From contig JAFLTP010000012.1 in the NCBI GenBank assembly GCA_022510405.1, forward strand, positions 1 through 64,000: a stretch of DNA of 64,000 nt, in the 5' to 3' direction. Both the position numbers and the translations under genes were made by a program. Source of the DNA: Muribaculaceae bacterium (GTDB lineage Bacteria > Bacteroidota > Bacteroidia > Bacteroidales > Muribaculaceae). Positions within the stretch are counted from its first letter, which is position 1. Every line of letters begins with the position of its first letter. The notes under the pieces are model-generated. The model was given only the letters and a program-made list of their open reading frames with translations. It searched no databases and had not been told where the DNA came from. Positions 1-7,837 of the stretch are shown in pieces.

Positions 1-682
1 TGAGCCACCGGTAACCGTTGAGTTGCTGATAATAATTGTAGTTGATAGAGGGATGGAATCTTGCTTCATCTTCGGGACGCATCACCGGCACGGCATCTCC
101 ACGGAAATATGAGCCAGTCATTGCAAGTATGTGGGCAGAAGTTTCATTGAGTAATCTCCGGATAAGAGAACCCAAACGATTTTCTTCATCAGCAGACCCA
201 TGATGAAATTCATCTATACCGAAGAAAACATTATTAAGTTTTTCCAACTCTACACCATTCAAGGCATTAAGCAAAGTAGCATGCGTGCATACAAGAGTCT
301 TTGCTGTTGGATGGTCAAGAAATTCCCTAACTTTTTCTTTTTTGGAACTTTCCGATCCTGCCGTCGCACAAAGGTTCCAATAAGGGGAGACCCTCCAGTC
401 CGCAAAAAATCCGGATTGAGTAAGTGAGGTGTCATTGAAAGAACGGCCAATATTCTTCTGAGGTACGGCCACAATCACTTTCCTTACACCCTGGTTTTCG
501 AGTTTATCAAGAGCCACAAACATCATTGCCCGACTTTTTCCTGAAGCAGGAGGTGCTTTTACAAGAATATGTTGCCGGTTTCTCTGTTCATAAACCATAG
601 CCTGCATTTCCCTCATACCAAGAGAATCGGTATTGGTAGCTTTACCAGTTTGTTTATATTGTATATCAACAAGATTAGTCAT
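1..682 (-). CDS. DEAD/DEAH-box helicase (C-terminus beyond window)
   Basis: The first 227 residues of a superfamily 2 helicase are visible, starting at an ATG at 682 and running off the left edge. A Walker A motif APPASGKS lies near residues 43-50, a DEFH Walker B box near 157-160 and a TGS motif III near 189-191, so the ATPase core is intact as far as it can be seen. The gene starts 20 bp after the two-TM gene and belongs to the same operon as the methyltransferase upstream. Helicases paired with large adenine methyltransferases are typical of restriction and anti-phage systems, where they translocate on or unwind DNA. That role is inferred from context; whether a nuclease domain follows cannot be seen. 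Confidence 0.85.
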   Translation of the reverse strand, partial: MTNLVDIQYKQTGKATNTDSLGMREMQAMVYEQRNRQHILVKAPPASGKSRAMMFVALDKLENQGVRKVIVAVPQKNIGRSFNDTSLTQSGFFADWRVSPYWNLCATAGSESSKKEKVREFLDHPTAKTLVCTHATLLNALNGVELEKLNNVFFGIDEFHHGSADEENRLGSLIRRLLNETSAHILAMTGSYFRGDAVPVMRPEDEARFHPSINYNYYQQLNGYRWL

Positions 683-702
683 TGTGTTATTCCTGTATTG
701 AT

Positions 703-1578
703 TTATTGGAAAGATACTATATTGTCATATTCAGACTCTAATAAAGAATTTATGGAGTTGCCTATTTTTAGCATATGAAAATTATCAATTCTCTTTCGAA
801 GAATGTGCATTACCTTGGAAATTATTTGTAAACTACTGAAATCGTCTGATATGAGTAAATCCCACACTCTATTGGATGTTATTTCTGGAATTTCCATTTT
901 ATTCTTGTTAGTAAGTATGAATGACTTAAGTTGATTGTTAACTTCTTCTGGTGTATAATCTATATCCTCTAATAATGTTTTAAGTTTTAATCCATAAATT
1001 GATAAACAATTCATATCAGATAATAATGATAGATATTCTCTTACATAATTCGTCAATCTATGAATTTCGCCGTGATTTGAAATATGCTTATTATAATTTA
1101 CTGTTATATGAAAAACAAAAAAAGCCTCATTCATTCTACTGAGCAAAAATGATACTTTTTGATTAAAACATTCGCTTAAAGGATCCATATCACTTAATAA
1201 TGTGACATCATTATTATTAAAAGCTAAATCTAATTGGGTGCAAGCTGATTTTAGGTCATCAAACCATCTCAGATTAATTTCTTGTTTTTGAATTTTCAAT
1301 GTAAGGATTCGATTATAATCATTCTGTTTTTGATTATCTTTTCTATTCCTCTCGTTTTCAGTATGATTTTGTGTTAATTGTTCTTGAAGAACATAAAGAG
1401 TTATGCCAGCCATTAAAGCAGATCCAGCAAAAGATCCAAAAAAGCTAATCCATAAATTTGCATTCCCAACAATTGGAAGGAAACTAGGAATTAATACAAT
1501 GAAATTTATAATAATAGGGCATAGTATTAGTAGTAATATAATTATCCAATATTTTTTAATAAATTTTCTAAATCTCAT
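703..1578 (-). CDS. two-TM coiled-coil protein in a putative defence operon
   Basis: A 291-residue protein of no firmly recognised family. Two hydrophobic helices lie at about residues 10-32 and 41-65, followed by a polar, Asn/Lys/Gln-rich stretch (about 68-100) likely to form a coiled coil, then a helical cytoplasmic region without catalytic motifs that I recognise. The second helix carries SFFGSFAGSALMAG, a glycine-rich pattern resembling the membrane anchors of putative AbiC-like abortive-infection proteins; this likeness is weak. It starts 9 bp after the methyltransferase stop and ends 20 bp before the helicase start, so it is co-expressed with both. It may be a membrane-tethered effector or sensor, which is inference. 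Confidence 0.7.
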   Translation of the reverse strand: MRFRKFIKKYWIIILLLILCPIIINFIVLIPSFLPIVGNANLWISFFGSFAGSALMAGITLYVLQEQLTQNHTENERNRKDNQKQNDYNRILTLKIQKQEINLRWFDDLKSACTQLDLAFNNNDVTLLSDMDPLSECFNQKVSFLLSRMNEAFFVFHITVNYNKHISNHGEIHRLTNYVREYLSLLSDMNCLSIYGLKLKTLLEDIDYTPEEVNNQLKSFILTNKNKMEIPEITSNRVWDLLISDDFSSLQIISKVMHILRKRIDNFHMLKIGNSINSLLESEYDNIVSFQ

Positions 1579-1587
1579 AAAGGGAAA

Positions 1588-4332
1588 TTAAATCTTTGTC
1601 TTTTTAGAGTAGAGTTTGAAAAGGTGTTCGAGACGTTCTTCATCTGATTGGAAAGGTTCAGTACGGTAAATTTTCTCCACAGCTAAATCAAGTTCATGAT
1701 GAGCCTGTTTTAATTCTTCCGGCATAGATTCAGGATTATACATTTCCCCAAGAGTCATATCGAAATTCATATCACGGATATTCAAGATATTTTGAGCTAA
1801 CCGTTCCAATTCCTCCTTCTGCTCGTGATTCAATTTCGGGAATGGGAAGGTATTATAGCAAGTCGTATTTCCATATTGCATATCCATCTTCATTCTGCCG
1901 GCAACAGCTCTTACCCAAACCATATGCATATAGGAGGATAATAATCCTAATAATGATAACTCATAACCATCACCGCAATATATAATTCTAACTGCATTTG
2001 ATAATACACAAGACTCATCCGCTATTCCCATCGGAATATATCTGCGGTTTTCTGAACCAGTTTGAGGAACGACAATTGATTTTTGTCTAAGATATTTTTG
2101 CTCAATAAATCGGTAGGGGAAAGCAGCAAATCTTCTGGTTGATTCTTTAGTGCTCTTTTCCCTAAACTTGGAGACTGCATCAAATCTTTTATTAAGTAAT
2201 GGATTTGATTTAGAAATTTCAATTTCTTCAGGTGATTCAATATAAACACAATATCGTTCGATACCTTTAACAAATTCTTCAGCACCTACATATTTATGAA
2301 TAATTGGTTTCAAATTAGGATAAGTCTCAATAAAAGATTGAGCTTCTTCAGGTGTAAACATAAAATTATTATTATCAACTGGAGAACATCCTTTTATCAT
2401 CTCTTTTCTCGGAGAAATAGGACATAGAGTAGGATAAACAAATATATCATCCATTTCTATGAGGTAAGGATTTATATTTGTCATACTCCGATAAGAGGTC
2501 CCATTATAAAATTTCTTTTCTAAATTTTGCCTTTTATTTTTTAAACCTAAAATCGTAACAGCAACAATTGCATTATTTTTTGCATTATTTTTCCACATAA
2601 AAGGCTTATATGCAAAATATATATCTATATCTTTTAGAATATTAGGCCATAGAATTGACACTTGCTCTCCTTGTATAATGGAATTTGTGGTAACGAAAGC
2701 AAAACGAGAATTTGAATTTTTAATATATTCTGCCCCTTTAATAAACCATGGCGATATATAATCCAATTTCTTAAATCCCTCAATATAAGATATACTATAT
2801 AATATATCTAATTTTTGATTAAAATCCTGTTTACTATAACCAAGATACGGAGGATTACCCATTATATAAACTTCATCTTCCGGAGTGTGTGGACAGACGG
2901 TGTTCCAGTCAAGACGACAGGCATTCCCTTTAATAATATGTCCCGACGGTTTTAACGGTAAGGTTTCAGGTTGAACGCCAAATTCAGTATTGAATTTTAC
3001 ATTCATTTGATGTTCCGCTAACCATAACGACAGAATAGCTGTATCACAAGCGTATTCATCAATTTCTATTCCGTAAAATTGGGTCAACGATATAGCCGAA
3101 ATCGGTAGAACTGTCATATTGGCGATGTCTCGCATTGCCTTCCATATTCTAATTTCCAAATCCCTGACTCTCTTATAAGATATAATCAGGAAATTACCGC
3201 TACCACAGGCCGGGTCGAAGAATTTTATTTTAGAGAGTCGCGCGAGAAGAGTGCGTAATCGTTGAGTTGCTTTATCTGACTTTATTTTTTTATCTGTTTT
3301 TTCTTTTGCTTCTTTATAAGCAGCATCAAATTCTTCTTCAAGTTCATCTAAAAATAGCGGTTTTATTAATTTCTCTATATTAGGCACCGAGGTATAATGC
3401 ATTCCTAAGCCTGATCTTTGTTCCGGAGTCACAACAGCCTGTATCATGCTTCCAAATATATCGGGATTAATTTCCTTCCAGTTGTATTCTCCGCAATTTA
3501 TAATCAAAGTTCTGGCACGACGGGAAAGAACCGGCACCGGGAAATGCTCTTTAAATAATCCTCCGTTTACATAGGGAAATTCATCAAAGAACTTAGGGTA
3601 ACTTTCCCTTATTTGTTTGTTGTTGGTAGACATCACGATGAATGCCTTGTCAATAAACTCGGCAAGGTCGCTGCCGTCCTCTTTGGTGTGAGTCTTTAAT
3701 GTGTTGGTGAAAAGGTTTTCTCCCGGGAATAATCCTGTGTCTTCTGCAAAGAAGCAGAAAAGCAGCCTTGACATAAATACATTCAAGGAATGAACCGTAT
3801 CCTTATCCCTGATATCATTGTATCGCCGAATATCATCAAATAACTTTGCCATCAATTCGGCACTTTTCACATCGGCTTCGGCTTCTTCGATATGCTCAAC
3901 TTTTTCAATACCAGCAAGCGGAGTCAGAAATTCAAAATCACGCCATAAAAGATCAATGGTATTCTCATACCAATCATTAATCTTCGGGTCGTATGCAATC
4001 ACATCCTTACCATTGCTCACAACATACATCCTTGGATTATGCTTTGAGATTTTGGCATTATCTTTCATTCCTATTATTTCATCATAAAGATTCTCCTTTA
4101 ATTCAGAAGTAACAGCACGATAAGCTATAAGATTCTTAACAAGGACTGTTTTATTGTCATTGGCGGAATTTCCACGACCATCTTTTATACGAGAAATCTG
4201 ACCATCCCCGAATCCAGGGAAAATTCGCAATAAATGATAAACAAGTTCTTCCGGAGACGAGCCATGTTGTCCTAATTGCTCCAAAGCCTCAGTAGCCGCA
4301 ACCTGTGAATATGATTTTACTTTCTTCGCCAT
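1588..4332 (-). CDS. MmeI-like class I SAM-dependent DNA adenine methyltransferase
   Basis: A 914-residue methyltransferase that probably methylates adenine N6 in its target site. The SAM-binding motif I is DPACGSGN (residues 373-380) and the catalytic motif IV is NPPY (493-496), the order of the gamma class. The long helical region before motif I (about 155-365) and the C-terminal target-recognition region (about 620-850) match the architecture of MmeI-type enzymes. The N-terminal ~120 residues do not show the D-x9-ExK nuclease motif of type IIL enzymes, so cleavage may be supplied by another subunit. It is the first large gene of an operon with the two-TM and helicase genes. Whether it protects self DNA or acts alone cannot be decided here. 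Confidence 0.85.
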   Translation of the reverse strand: MAKKVKSYSQVAATEALEQLGQHGSSPEELVYHLLRIFPGFGDGQISRIKDGRGNSANDNKTVLVKNLIAYRAVTSELKENLYDEIIGMKDNAKISKHNPRMYVVSNGKDVIAYDPKINDWYENTIDLLWRDFEFLTPLAGIEKVEHIEEAEADVKSAELMAKLFDDIRRYNDIRDKDTVHSLNVFMSRLLFCFFAEDTGLFPGENLFTNTLKTHTKEDGSDLAEFIDKAFIVMSTNNKQIRESYPKFFDEFPYVNGGLFKEHFPVPVLSRRARTLIINCGEYNWKEINPDIFGSMIQAVVTPEQRSGLGMHYTSVPNIEKLIKPLFLDELEEEFDAAYKEAKEKTDKKIKSDKATQRLRTLLARLSKIKFFDPACGSGNFLIISYKRVRDLEIRIWKAMRDIANMTVLPISAISLTQFYGIEIDEYACDTAILSLWLAEHQMNVKFNTEFGVQPETLPLKPSGHIIKGNACRLDWNTVCPHTPEDEVYIMGNPPYLGYSKQDFNQKLDILYSISYIEGFKKLDYISPWFIKGAEYIKNSNSRFAFVTTNSIIQGEQVSILWPNILKDIDIYFAYKPFMWKNNAKNNAIVAVTILGLKNKRQNLEKKFYNGTSYRSMTNINPYLIEMDDIFVYPTLCPISPRKEMIKGCSPVDNNNFMFTPEEAQSFIETYPNLKPIIHKYVGAEEFVKGIERYCVYIESPEEIEISKSNPLLNKRFDAVSKFREKSTKESTRRFAAFPYRFIEQKYLRQKSIVVPQTGSENRRYIPMGIADESCVLSNAVRIIYCGDGYELSLLGLLSSYMHMVWVRAVAGRMKMDMQYGNTTCYNTFPFPKLNHEQKEELERLAQNILNIRDMNFDMTLGEMYNPESMPEELKQAHHELDLAVEKIYRTEPFQSDEERLEHLFKLYSKKTKI

Positions 4333-4367
4333 TTCTAAAAAAAATTAAACTTGGCTAATAACTGGGA

Positions 4368-4448
4368 CTATTTTTGGTTTCTTTTAAATTCTTCCAGTCT
4401 TGGGATATCGGGATCTGTGAATTCTGCAAATTCGATTGTTTCCTCCAT
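4368..4448 (-). CDS. possible 26-residue acidic leader peptide
   Basis: A short reading frame, beginning MEETIEFAEF and ending in KRNQK, sits 35 bp upstream of the methyltransferase start on the same strand. It is preceded by AAAGGA six bases before its ATG, which is a better ribosome site than most in this window. It could be a leader, a small antitoxin-like peptide or chance. The rest of the interval 4449-4654 shows no further gene. I recognise no family. Confidence 0.25.
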   Translation of the reverse strand: MEETIEFAEFTDPDIPRLEEFKRNQK

Positions 4449-4654
4449 AGATTATCCTTTAATATATATTATTAAACTACATCCATTCTGGGAAAATGAT
4501 AAACATCGAGAGGATGTTTTTTCAAGCTTATCAAATTTGTTGATCACCTCAACTTGCCTCTTTTGTATTTTGAAGATATATTTTTGCTGTCAAAAATTTC
4601 GACCGCAAACTCGTAAATTTCTATCTGTCAAATGTTAACAATGCCCTATTGAGT

Positions 4655-4930
4655 TTATGATTCAAATAATTCAGAATGGGAGCCAAGACGGACAAGGTCT
4701 ATTTCGTCAGTATTCGGGTCAAACCAAATTAAAAGGAAATCCCCCTCTATGTGACATTCCATATACCCGGAATATTGTCCTTTTAATCTGTGAGGACTAT
4801 TCTCTTCTGGTATAGGTAGTTCATTCTTCAACAATTCAAGAATTTTAAATAGCTTCTCCAATTTTTTAGGGTTATTCCTGAATCGTTTGTAATCCTTCTT
4901 ATATTGAGTAGAAGGTTTTAACCTTTTCAT
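4655..4930 (-). CDS. type II toxin, YafQ/RelE family mRNA interferase
   Basis: A 91-residue RelE-fold toxin of the YafQ group, which cuts mRNA on the ribosome. The positions corresponding to the YafQ catalytic histidines and aspartate appear to be present: H47, H60, D64 and H85 (SPHRLKG, ECHIEGDFLLIW and LGSHSELF). Length and motif order are normal, so the toxin looks intact. Its start overlaps the antitoxin stop by 4 bp (ATGA type), giving translational coupling. It lies between the methyltransferase operon and a degraded integration site, a usual setting for such modules. Confidence 0.9.
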   Translation of the reverse strand: MKRLKPSTQYKKDYKRFRNNPKKLEKLFKILELLKNELPIPEENSPHRLKGQYSGYMECHIEGDFLLIWFDPNTDEIDLVRLGSHSELFES

Positions 4931-5181
4931 AAGCCCATTGATTTTTCCATCGTTTCTATAGAAGTAAGATCAAGTGCTGGTTCATTTCTTAAGGCGCCAC
5001 TTTCCACTTCTTTCATTGCCGACAATGTTACTTTATTGGGCTCATGAGCGGCAGCCTCCAGTAATACAGTCTCAACATAATTATTCAGACTACGGTTCTG
5101 ACCTTTTGCAATACGTTTTAAAGACTCGAGTAATTCTACTGGCAGTCTGAAACTTTGATTCTTTTTAATCGCTAAATCCAT
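4927..5181 (-). CDS. type II antitoxin, ribbon-helix-helix type
   Basis: An 84-residue partner of the YafQ-like toxin. The N-terminal half (SFRLPVELLESLKRIAKGQNR, near residues 10-29, then SLNNYV) reads as a ribbon-helix-helix DNA-binding domain, with a beta strand followed by two helices. The C-terminal half is acidic and probably wraps the toxin. The gene precedes the toxin with a 4-bp overlap. Three ATGCAA repeats upstream overlap the likely promoter and fit conditional autorepression, which is typical of this family but inferred here. Confidence 0.85.
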   Translation of the reverse strand: MDLAIKKNQSFRLPVELLESLKRIAKGQNRSLNNYVETVLLEAAAHEPNKVTLSAMKEVESGALRNEPALDLTSIETMEKSMGL

Positions 5182-5194
5182 ATTATGCTATTTT

Positions 5195-5232
5195 ATAATG
5201 CAAATATAATGCAAGTATATTATTTATGCAAT
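5195..5232 (-). promoter_or_regulatory. toxin-antitoxin promoter with ATGCAA operator repeats
   Basis: On the minus strand TATATTTG (5201-5208) matches the Bacteroidetes -7 consensus TAnnTTTG, with ATTG 20 bp upstream at 5229-5232 as a weak -33 box. Overlapping it are two ATAATGCAA copies (5195-5203 and 5206-5214) and TTATGCAA (5224-5231). Repeats straddling the promoter of an RHH antitoxin are the expected autoregulatory operator. Confidence 0.55.
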
Positions 5233-5275
5233 ACAAGAAAGACTTCGTTCCTTGGGAAGATATATAAAGCCTTTT

Positions 5276-5600
5276 AAATACCGTTCAGCTGTTCACATTA
5301 TTATATATATACCGACAGAATGAACAGTTTTCTGAACAGTTTTTTCTTTTCCTGTCTTTTCTCTTTTTGTTGTCATAGAAAGGACTTTGAGATAAGGTTA
5401 AAAAATACCATTCAGTAGTACAAGTCCTATATATGCACCGACTGAACGAACAGTTTTCTGAACAGTTTTATTCTTTCCCTGTCTTTTCTCTTTTTTGTTG
5501 TCTTGAAAAAGGAATTGGGGTAAGGTTAAAAAATACTGTTCAGTAGTACACGTCCTATATATACACCGGGTGAATGAACAGTTATATGAACAGTTTAGTC
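5276..5600. repeat. three direct repeats of ~128 bp
   Basis: Copies begin near 5281, 5408 and 5536; the third is cut short after about 60 bp. Each opens with a TTCAG-containing stretch, has TATATAYRCACCG or similar, then two TGAACAGTT-like heptamers about 12 bp apart. The first two end in a pyrimidine-rich block (CTGTCTTTTCTCTTTTT) and AAGGTTAAAAAATAC. Differences between copies are scattered point changes and small indels. There are no unique spacers, so this is not a CRISPR. No gene lies between 5182 and 5977. Confidence 0.8.
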
Positions 5601-5840
5601 ACCAGAAGGAATATAGGAAATAGGCTTCTATGAAATTAATGGTTATTGTAACAAAAATTTTAGCAGATATAAATTTGATGATATCGGCTATAAAATTTAA
5701 TTTTGTAAAAGGGAATTGATAGGGGCAAACAGTTCCTCCGATTCCCAAAGATAAGACTACCTTGTACATTACCTTGCACAAGGAATTTGAGAGAACGTTA
5801 AATTATTATTAATCAGTCGGCTATAGTGGTTCCGGATTTA

Positions 5841-5885
5841 ACTCATAATCAGGGAGTCCTTGGTTCAAGCCCAAGTGGGACCACA
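5841..5885 (+). tRNA. tRNA 3'-half remnant (likely attachment-site core)
   Basis: The sequence reads as the second half of a tRNA. It has an anticodon loop CTCATAA (CAT anticodon) followed by a stem strand TCAGGG, a perfect T arm (CTTGG, loop TTCAAGC, CCAAG at 5859-5875), an acceptor strand TGGGACC and then ACA. The 5' half is missing: upstream bases do not pair with the acceptor or anticodon stems. A 3'-half tRNA copy is the usual att footprint left by tyrosine-recombinase elements that integrate in tRNA genes. An integrase start lies 92 bp further on. This is not a working tRNA. Confidence 0.7.
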
Positions 5886-5893
5886 AGAAAATC

Positions 5894-5930
5894 AAGCAGT
5901 TACTTCAATGAGGTGACTGCTTTTTTTATT
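5894..5930 (+). terminator. hairpin plus T-run after the tRNA remnant
   Basis: Arms AAGCAGTTAC and GTGACTGCTT (5894-5903 and 5913-5922) pair with one G-T wobble around a 9-nt loop and run into a T tract. It is an intrinsic terminator by form, lying between the tRNA fragment and the integrase remnant. Confidence 0.7.
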
Positions 5931-5977
5931 GGTTTTAGCCTCAGTTTAAACAGATTGTTTAAACCATAGTTTAAACC

Positions 5978-6267
5978 ATGGCTAATACAGTAAAGGTAAT
6001 TTGTTACAAGTCGAAGATGCTTAGTAACGGTGAATCTCCTCTAATGTTGATGGTGAAAAAGACAGAAAAATCAAATATGTCAGTCTTGACATAAGAAACC
6101 TTTCAAATATAGGTTTCAATCCTTATTCCATTCATTCACCGAATGTTCTGCAATTAATTTCGTACTTAAAGAATTTACAGGAACCTTCAGAGAGGTACCA
6201 ACATCTAAGGACCTTGAGCTACAGAATCATTTTCCAAGGTGATAGAACTTTCGCCTATAATCCGTAA
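5978..6267 (+). pseudogene. tyrosine integrase N-terminal fragment, frameshifted
   Basis: The first frame (5978-6094) begins MANTVKVICYKSKMLSNGES and resembles the Arm DNA-binding domain that opens Bacteroidetes tyrosine integrases. Near 6058 the frame shifts by one base: the +1 frame continues the domain as KDRKIKYVSLDI and stays open to a stop at 6267. The SAM-like and catalytic domains (the R-H-R-Y residues) are absent. Together with the adjacent tRNA 3' half this marks a lost integrative element. The next 220 bp (6268-6493) hold no recognisable gene. Confidence 0.7.
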
Positions 6268-6493
6268 AAACATTCAATACTGGACCGGGATCAATTGCGT
6301 ATCAAGATTTCGAATCCCATTAAAATGAAATCGAATTTCGGTAAACATCATGAATATGGAATAGTGAAGATTTGAAGGGACTAAATCTTATGAATCCCGA
6401 TCCGGTGTAAACGGCGAATGGGAAGTTGGAACAAAACCCAATCAAGAATAAACCGGTAAAAGGATGAGCTATTAGTCAAAATCTATTTAATAC

Positions 6494-6706
6494 CTATAAA
6501 GAAGAGTAAGCCGGGGAGAAGGTATCTCCATCTCTTATGTCCCCTGTTGATATGCCTTTCTTAAGCCATCTCACTCTTTGGTCTGACCTTCCATGGTTGA
6601 AAGTTTCCGGTACGGCATAACCCTGTGCCTTTTCTGCAATTTTGCCTCCTGAACCTCCCCTGCGGTCACTTATATTGCTGCTGGTCCTTCTTCCGTCAAG
6701 CCTCAT
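6494..6706 (-). pseudogene. neutral zinc metallopeptidase (YpfJ-like), internally deleted
   Basis: This 70-residue frame joins the two ends of one protein family. Residues 1-24 (MRLDGRRTSSNISDRRGGSG) match the N-terminus of the YpfJ/KPN_02809 neutral zinc metallopeptidases. Residues 25-70 (AQGYAVPETFNHGRSDQRVR, then WLKKGISTGDIRDGDTF) match their extreme C-terminus. The intervening part, including the HExxH zinc site and the transmembrane segment, is missing, with the frame preserved across the join. It starts 9 bp after the nitroreductase stop. A functional mini-protein is possible but unlikely. Confidence 0.75.
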
Positions 6707-6715
6707 GGTAAAAAT

Positions 6716-7312
6716 TTAATGGTTTATCAACAATTCTTCTTGTGATCTTTTAGGTACATGATGAACTTTATCCGGTGTTCGGTAATATTTAATTCCCTCT
6801 TCTCCGGCATCTTTCAATTCCTCAATAACAACTTTTTCCACCGGTTTCCCTATTGCCACTACATATAGAGGAGAAAGGTATTCGTCCAAACTTAAAATTT
6901 CTTTAAGTTTTTCTGCATTAAATGATTTGATGATACAGCAACCTAATCCTAAAGCTGTGGCTCCCAATGTGATGGCCTGCAACTGAAGTCCATCGTCACA
7001 ATGATAATTTTTTGTAAGATCAGTATCAAGGCATTGGATTAGATATGCCGAAGGTCTTTCTCCTTTTTCCGGACCATCCCACTCCTTGAGATAGCCGGCC
7101 CATTTTAATAACGGGAAGATTTGCTCACATCTATCTTCGTCACTCGCCATAAAATATTTCAAGGGTTGAAGATTCCTTCCCGAAGAGCAACATCGGGTCA
7201 ATCCCACCAATTTCTTGAGAGTATCGGCCTCAATCTTGAAACTCTCGTCAAACCTTCTGTAACTCCTGTCCTTTTTCAAAAGTTCTGAAAGTATATCAAA
7301 TTTATTTTCCAT
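6716..7312 (-). CDS. nitroreductase family protein
   Basis: A flavin-dependent nitroreductase-like protein of about 198 residues from the ATG at 7312; an in-frame upstream ATG at 7381 would add 23 residues unlike the family start. The N-terminal SYRRFDES stretch, the CSSGRNLQPLKYF segment and the C-terminal glycine-rich ITLGATALGLGCCII pattern place it in the NfsA/FRP-like fold, which binds FMN as a homodimer and uses NAD(P)H. The natural substrate cannot be told. It sits in the decaying accessory stretch and looks intact. Confidence 0.85.
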   Translation of the reverse strand: MENKFDILSELLKKDRSYRRFDESFKIEADTLKKLVGLTRCCSSGRNLQPLKYFMASDEDRCEQIFPLLKWAGYLKEWDGPEKGERPSAYLIQCLDTDLTKNYHCDDGLQLQAITLGATALGLGCCIIKSFNAEKLKEILSLDEYLSPLYVVAIGKPVEKVVIEELKDAGEEGIKYYRTPDKVHHVPKRSQEELLINH

Positions 7313-7439
7313 TTTTATCTTTAATTTTTTTGGAAAGCTATCCCGAGTGATCCGTAATGACAATTTTATACAAAATTTCACAAAGCCAAATCCAAGTCAG
7401 GCCCGGTTTCTCATAATGCAAATTTATAAAAAGTAGATT

Positions 7440-7775
7440 ATTCTTGAAAAATGTTACCTGCTTCTGGTGACAAAGGCTATATCGATAAAAGACTTTTCGA
7501 CTTTCTTTTTATGGATGGAGTCAAGCTCATTACCAAGATCAAAAGCAACATGAAGAACATCCTGATGCCCGGGTATGACATGTTTATACTTAGAAAGAGG
7601 GCTTTGATTGAATCCGTGAACGATGAACTCTAGAATATTGCTCAATTGTTACATTCAAGACATCCATCTTCAACAATTTCTTCAACAATGCCTTAGGAAC
7701 ATTGGCTGTCTATTGTTTCCAGCCTAAGAAAACCTCAATTAATCTTGAATTAGTCGATAATCCTTGGCCTTCCCT
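7440..7775 (+). pseudogene. IS982-family transposase, 3' remnant
   Basis: An open stretch at 7451-7633 encodes GDKGYIDKRLFDFLF, then LITKIKSNMKN, then RKRALIESVNDEL, the hallmark C-terminal portion of IS982-type transposases with the conserved glutamate in the ESVNDEL region. Past the TAG at 7631-7633, degenerate reading of the following bases still yields NIAQ and SRH words and a YCFQPKK-like tail to about 7775. The N-terminal two thirds are absent and I find no terminal inverted repeats, so it is a dead fragment. Confidence 0.8.
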
Positions 7776-7837
7776 ATTCTAATCTTATACCGAACTAACA
7801 TTAAGATTAAAGATATGTATGATATATAGAGATGTGC

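Noticed and set aside
200-474. short frames on both strands at the left edge
   Set aside because: They overlap the helicase reading frame, which carries intact motifs, so they are shadows.
1-4332. assignment to DISARM or BREX
   Set aside because: None of the defining partner genes (drmB, drmC, pglZ, brxC) is visible; the three genes alone do not justify the name.
5599-5781. 60-residue minus-strand frame after the direct repeats
   Set aside because: AT-rich, no ribosome site, no recognisable family, and in a stretch of decaying DNA.
5800-5885. a complete tRNA gene
   Set aside because: Only the anticodon loop, T arm and 3' acceptor strand are present; the 5' acceptor and D arm cannot be formed from the upstream bases.
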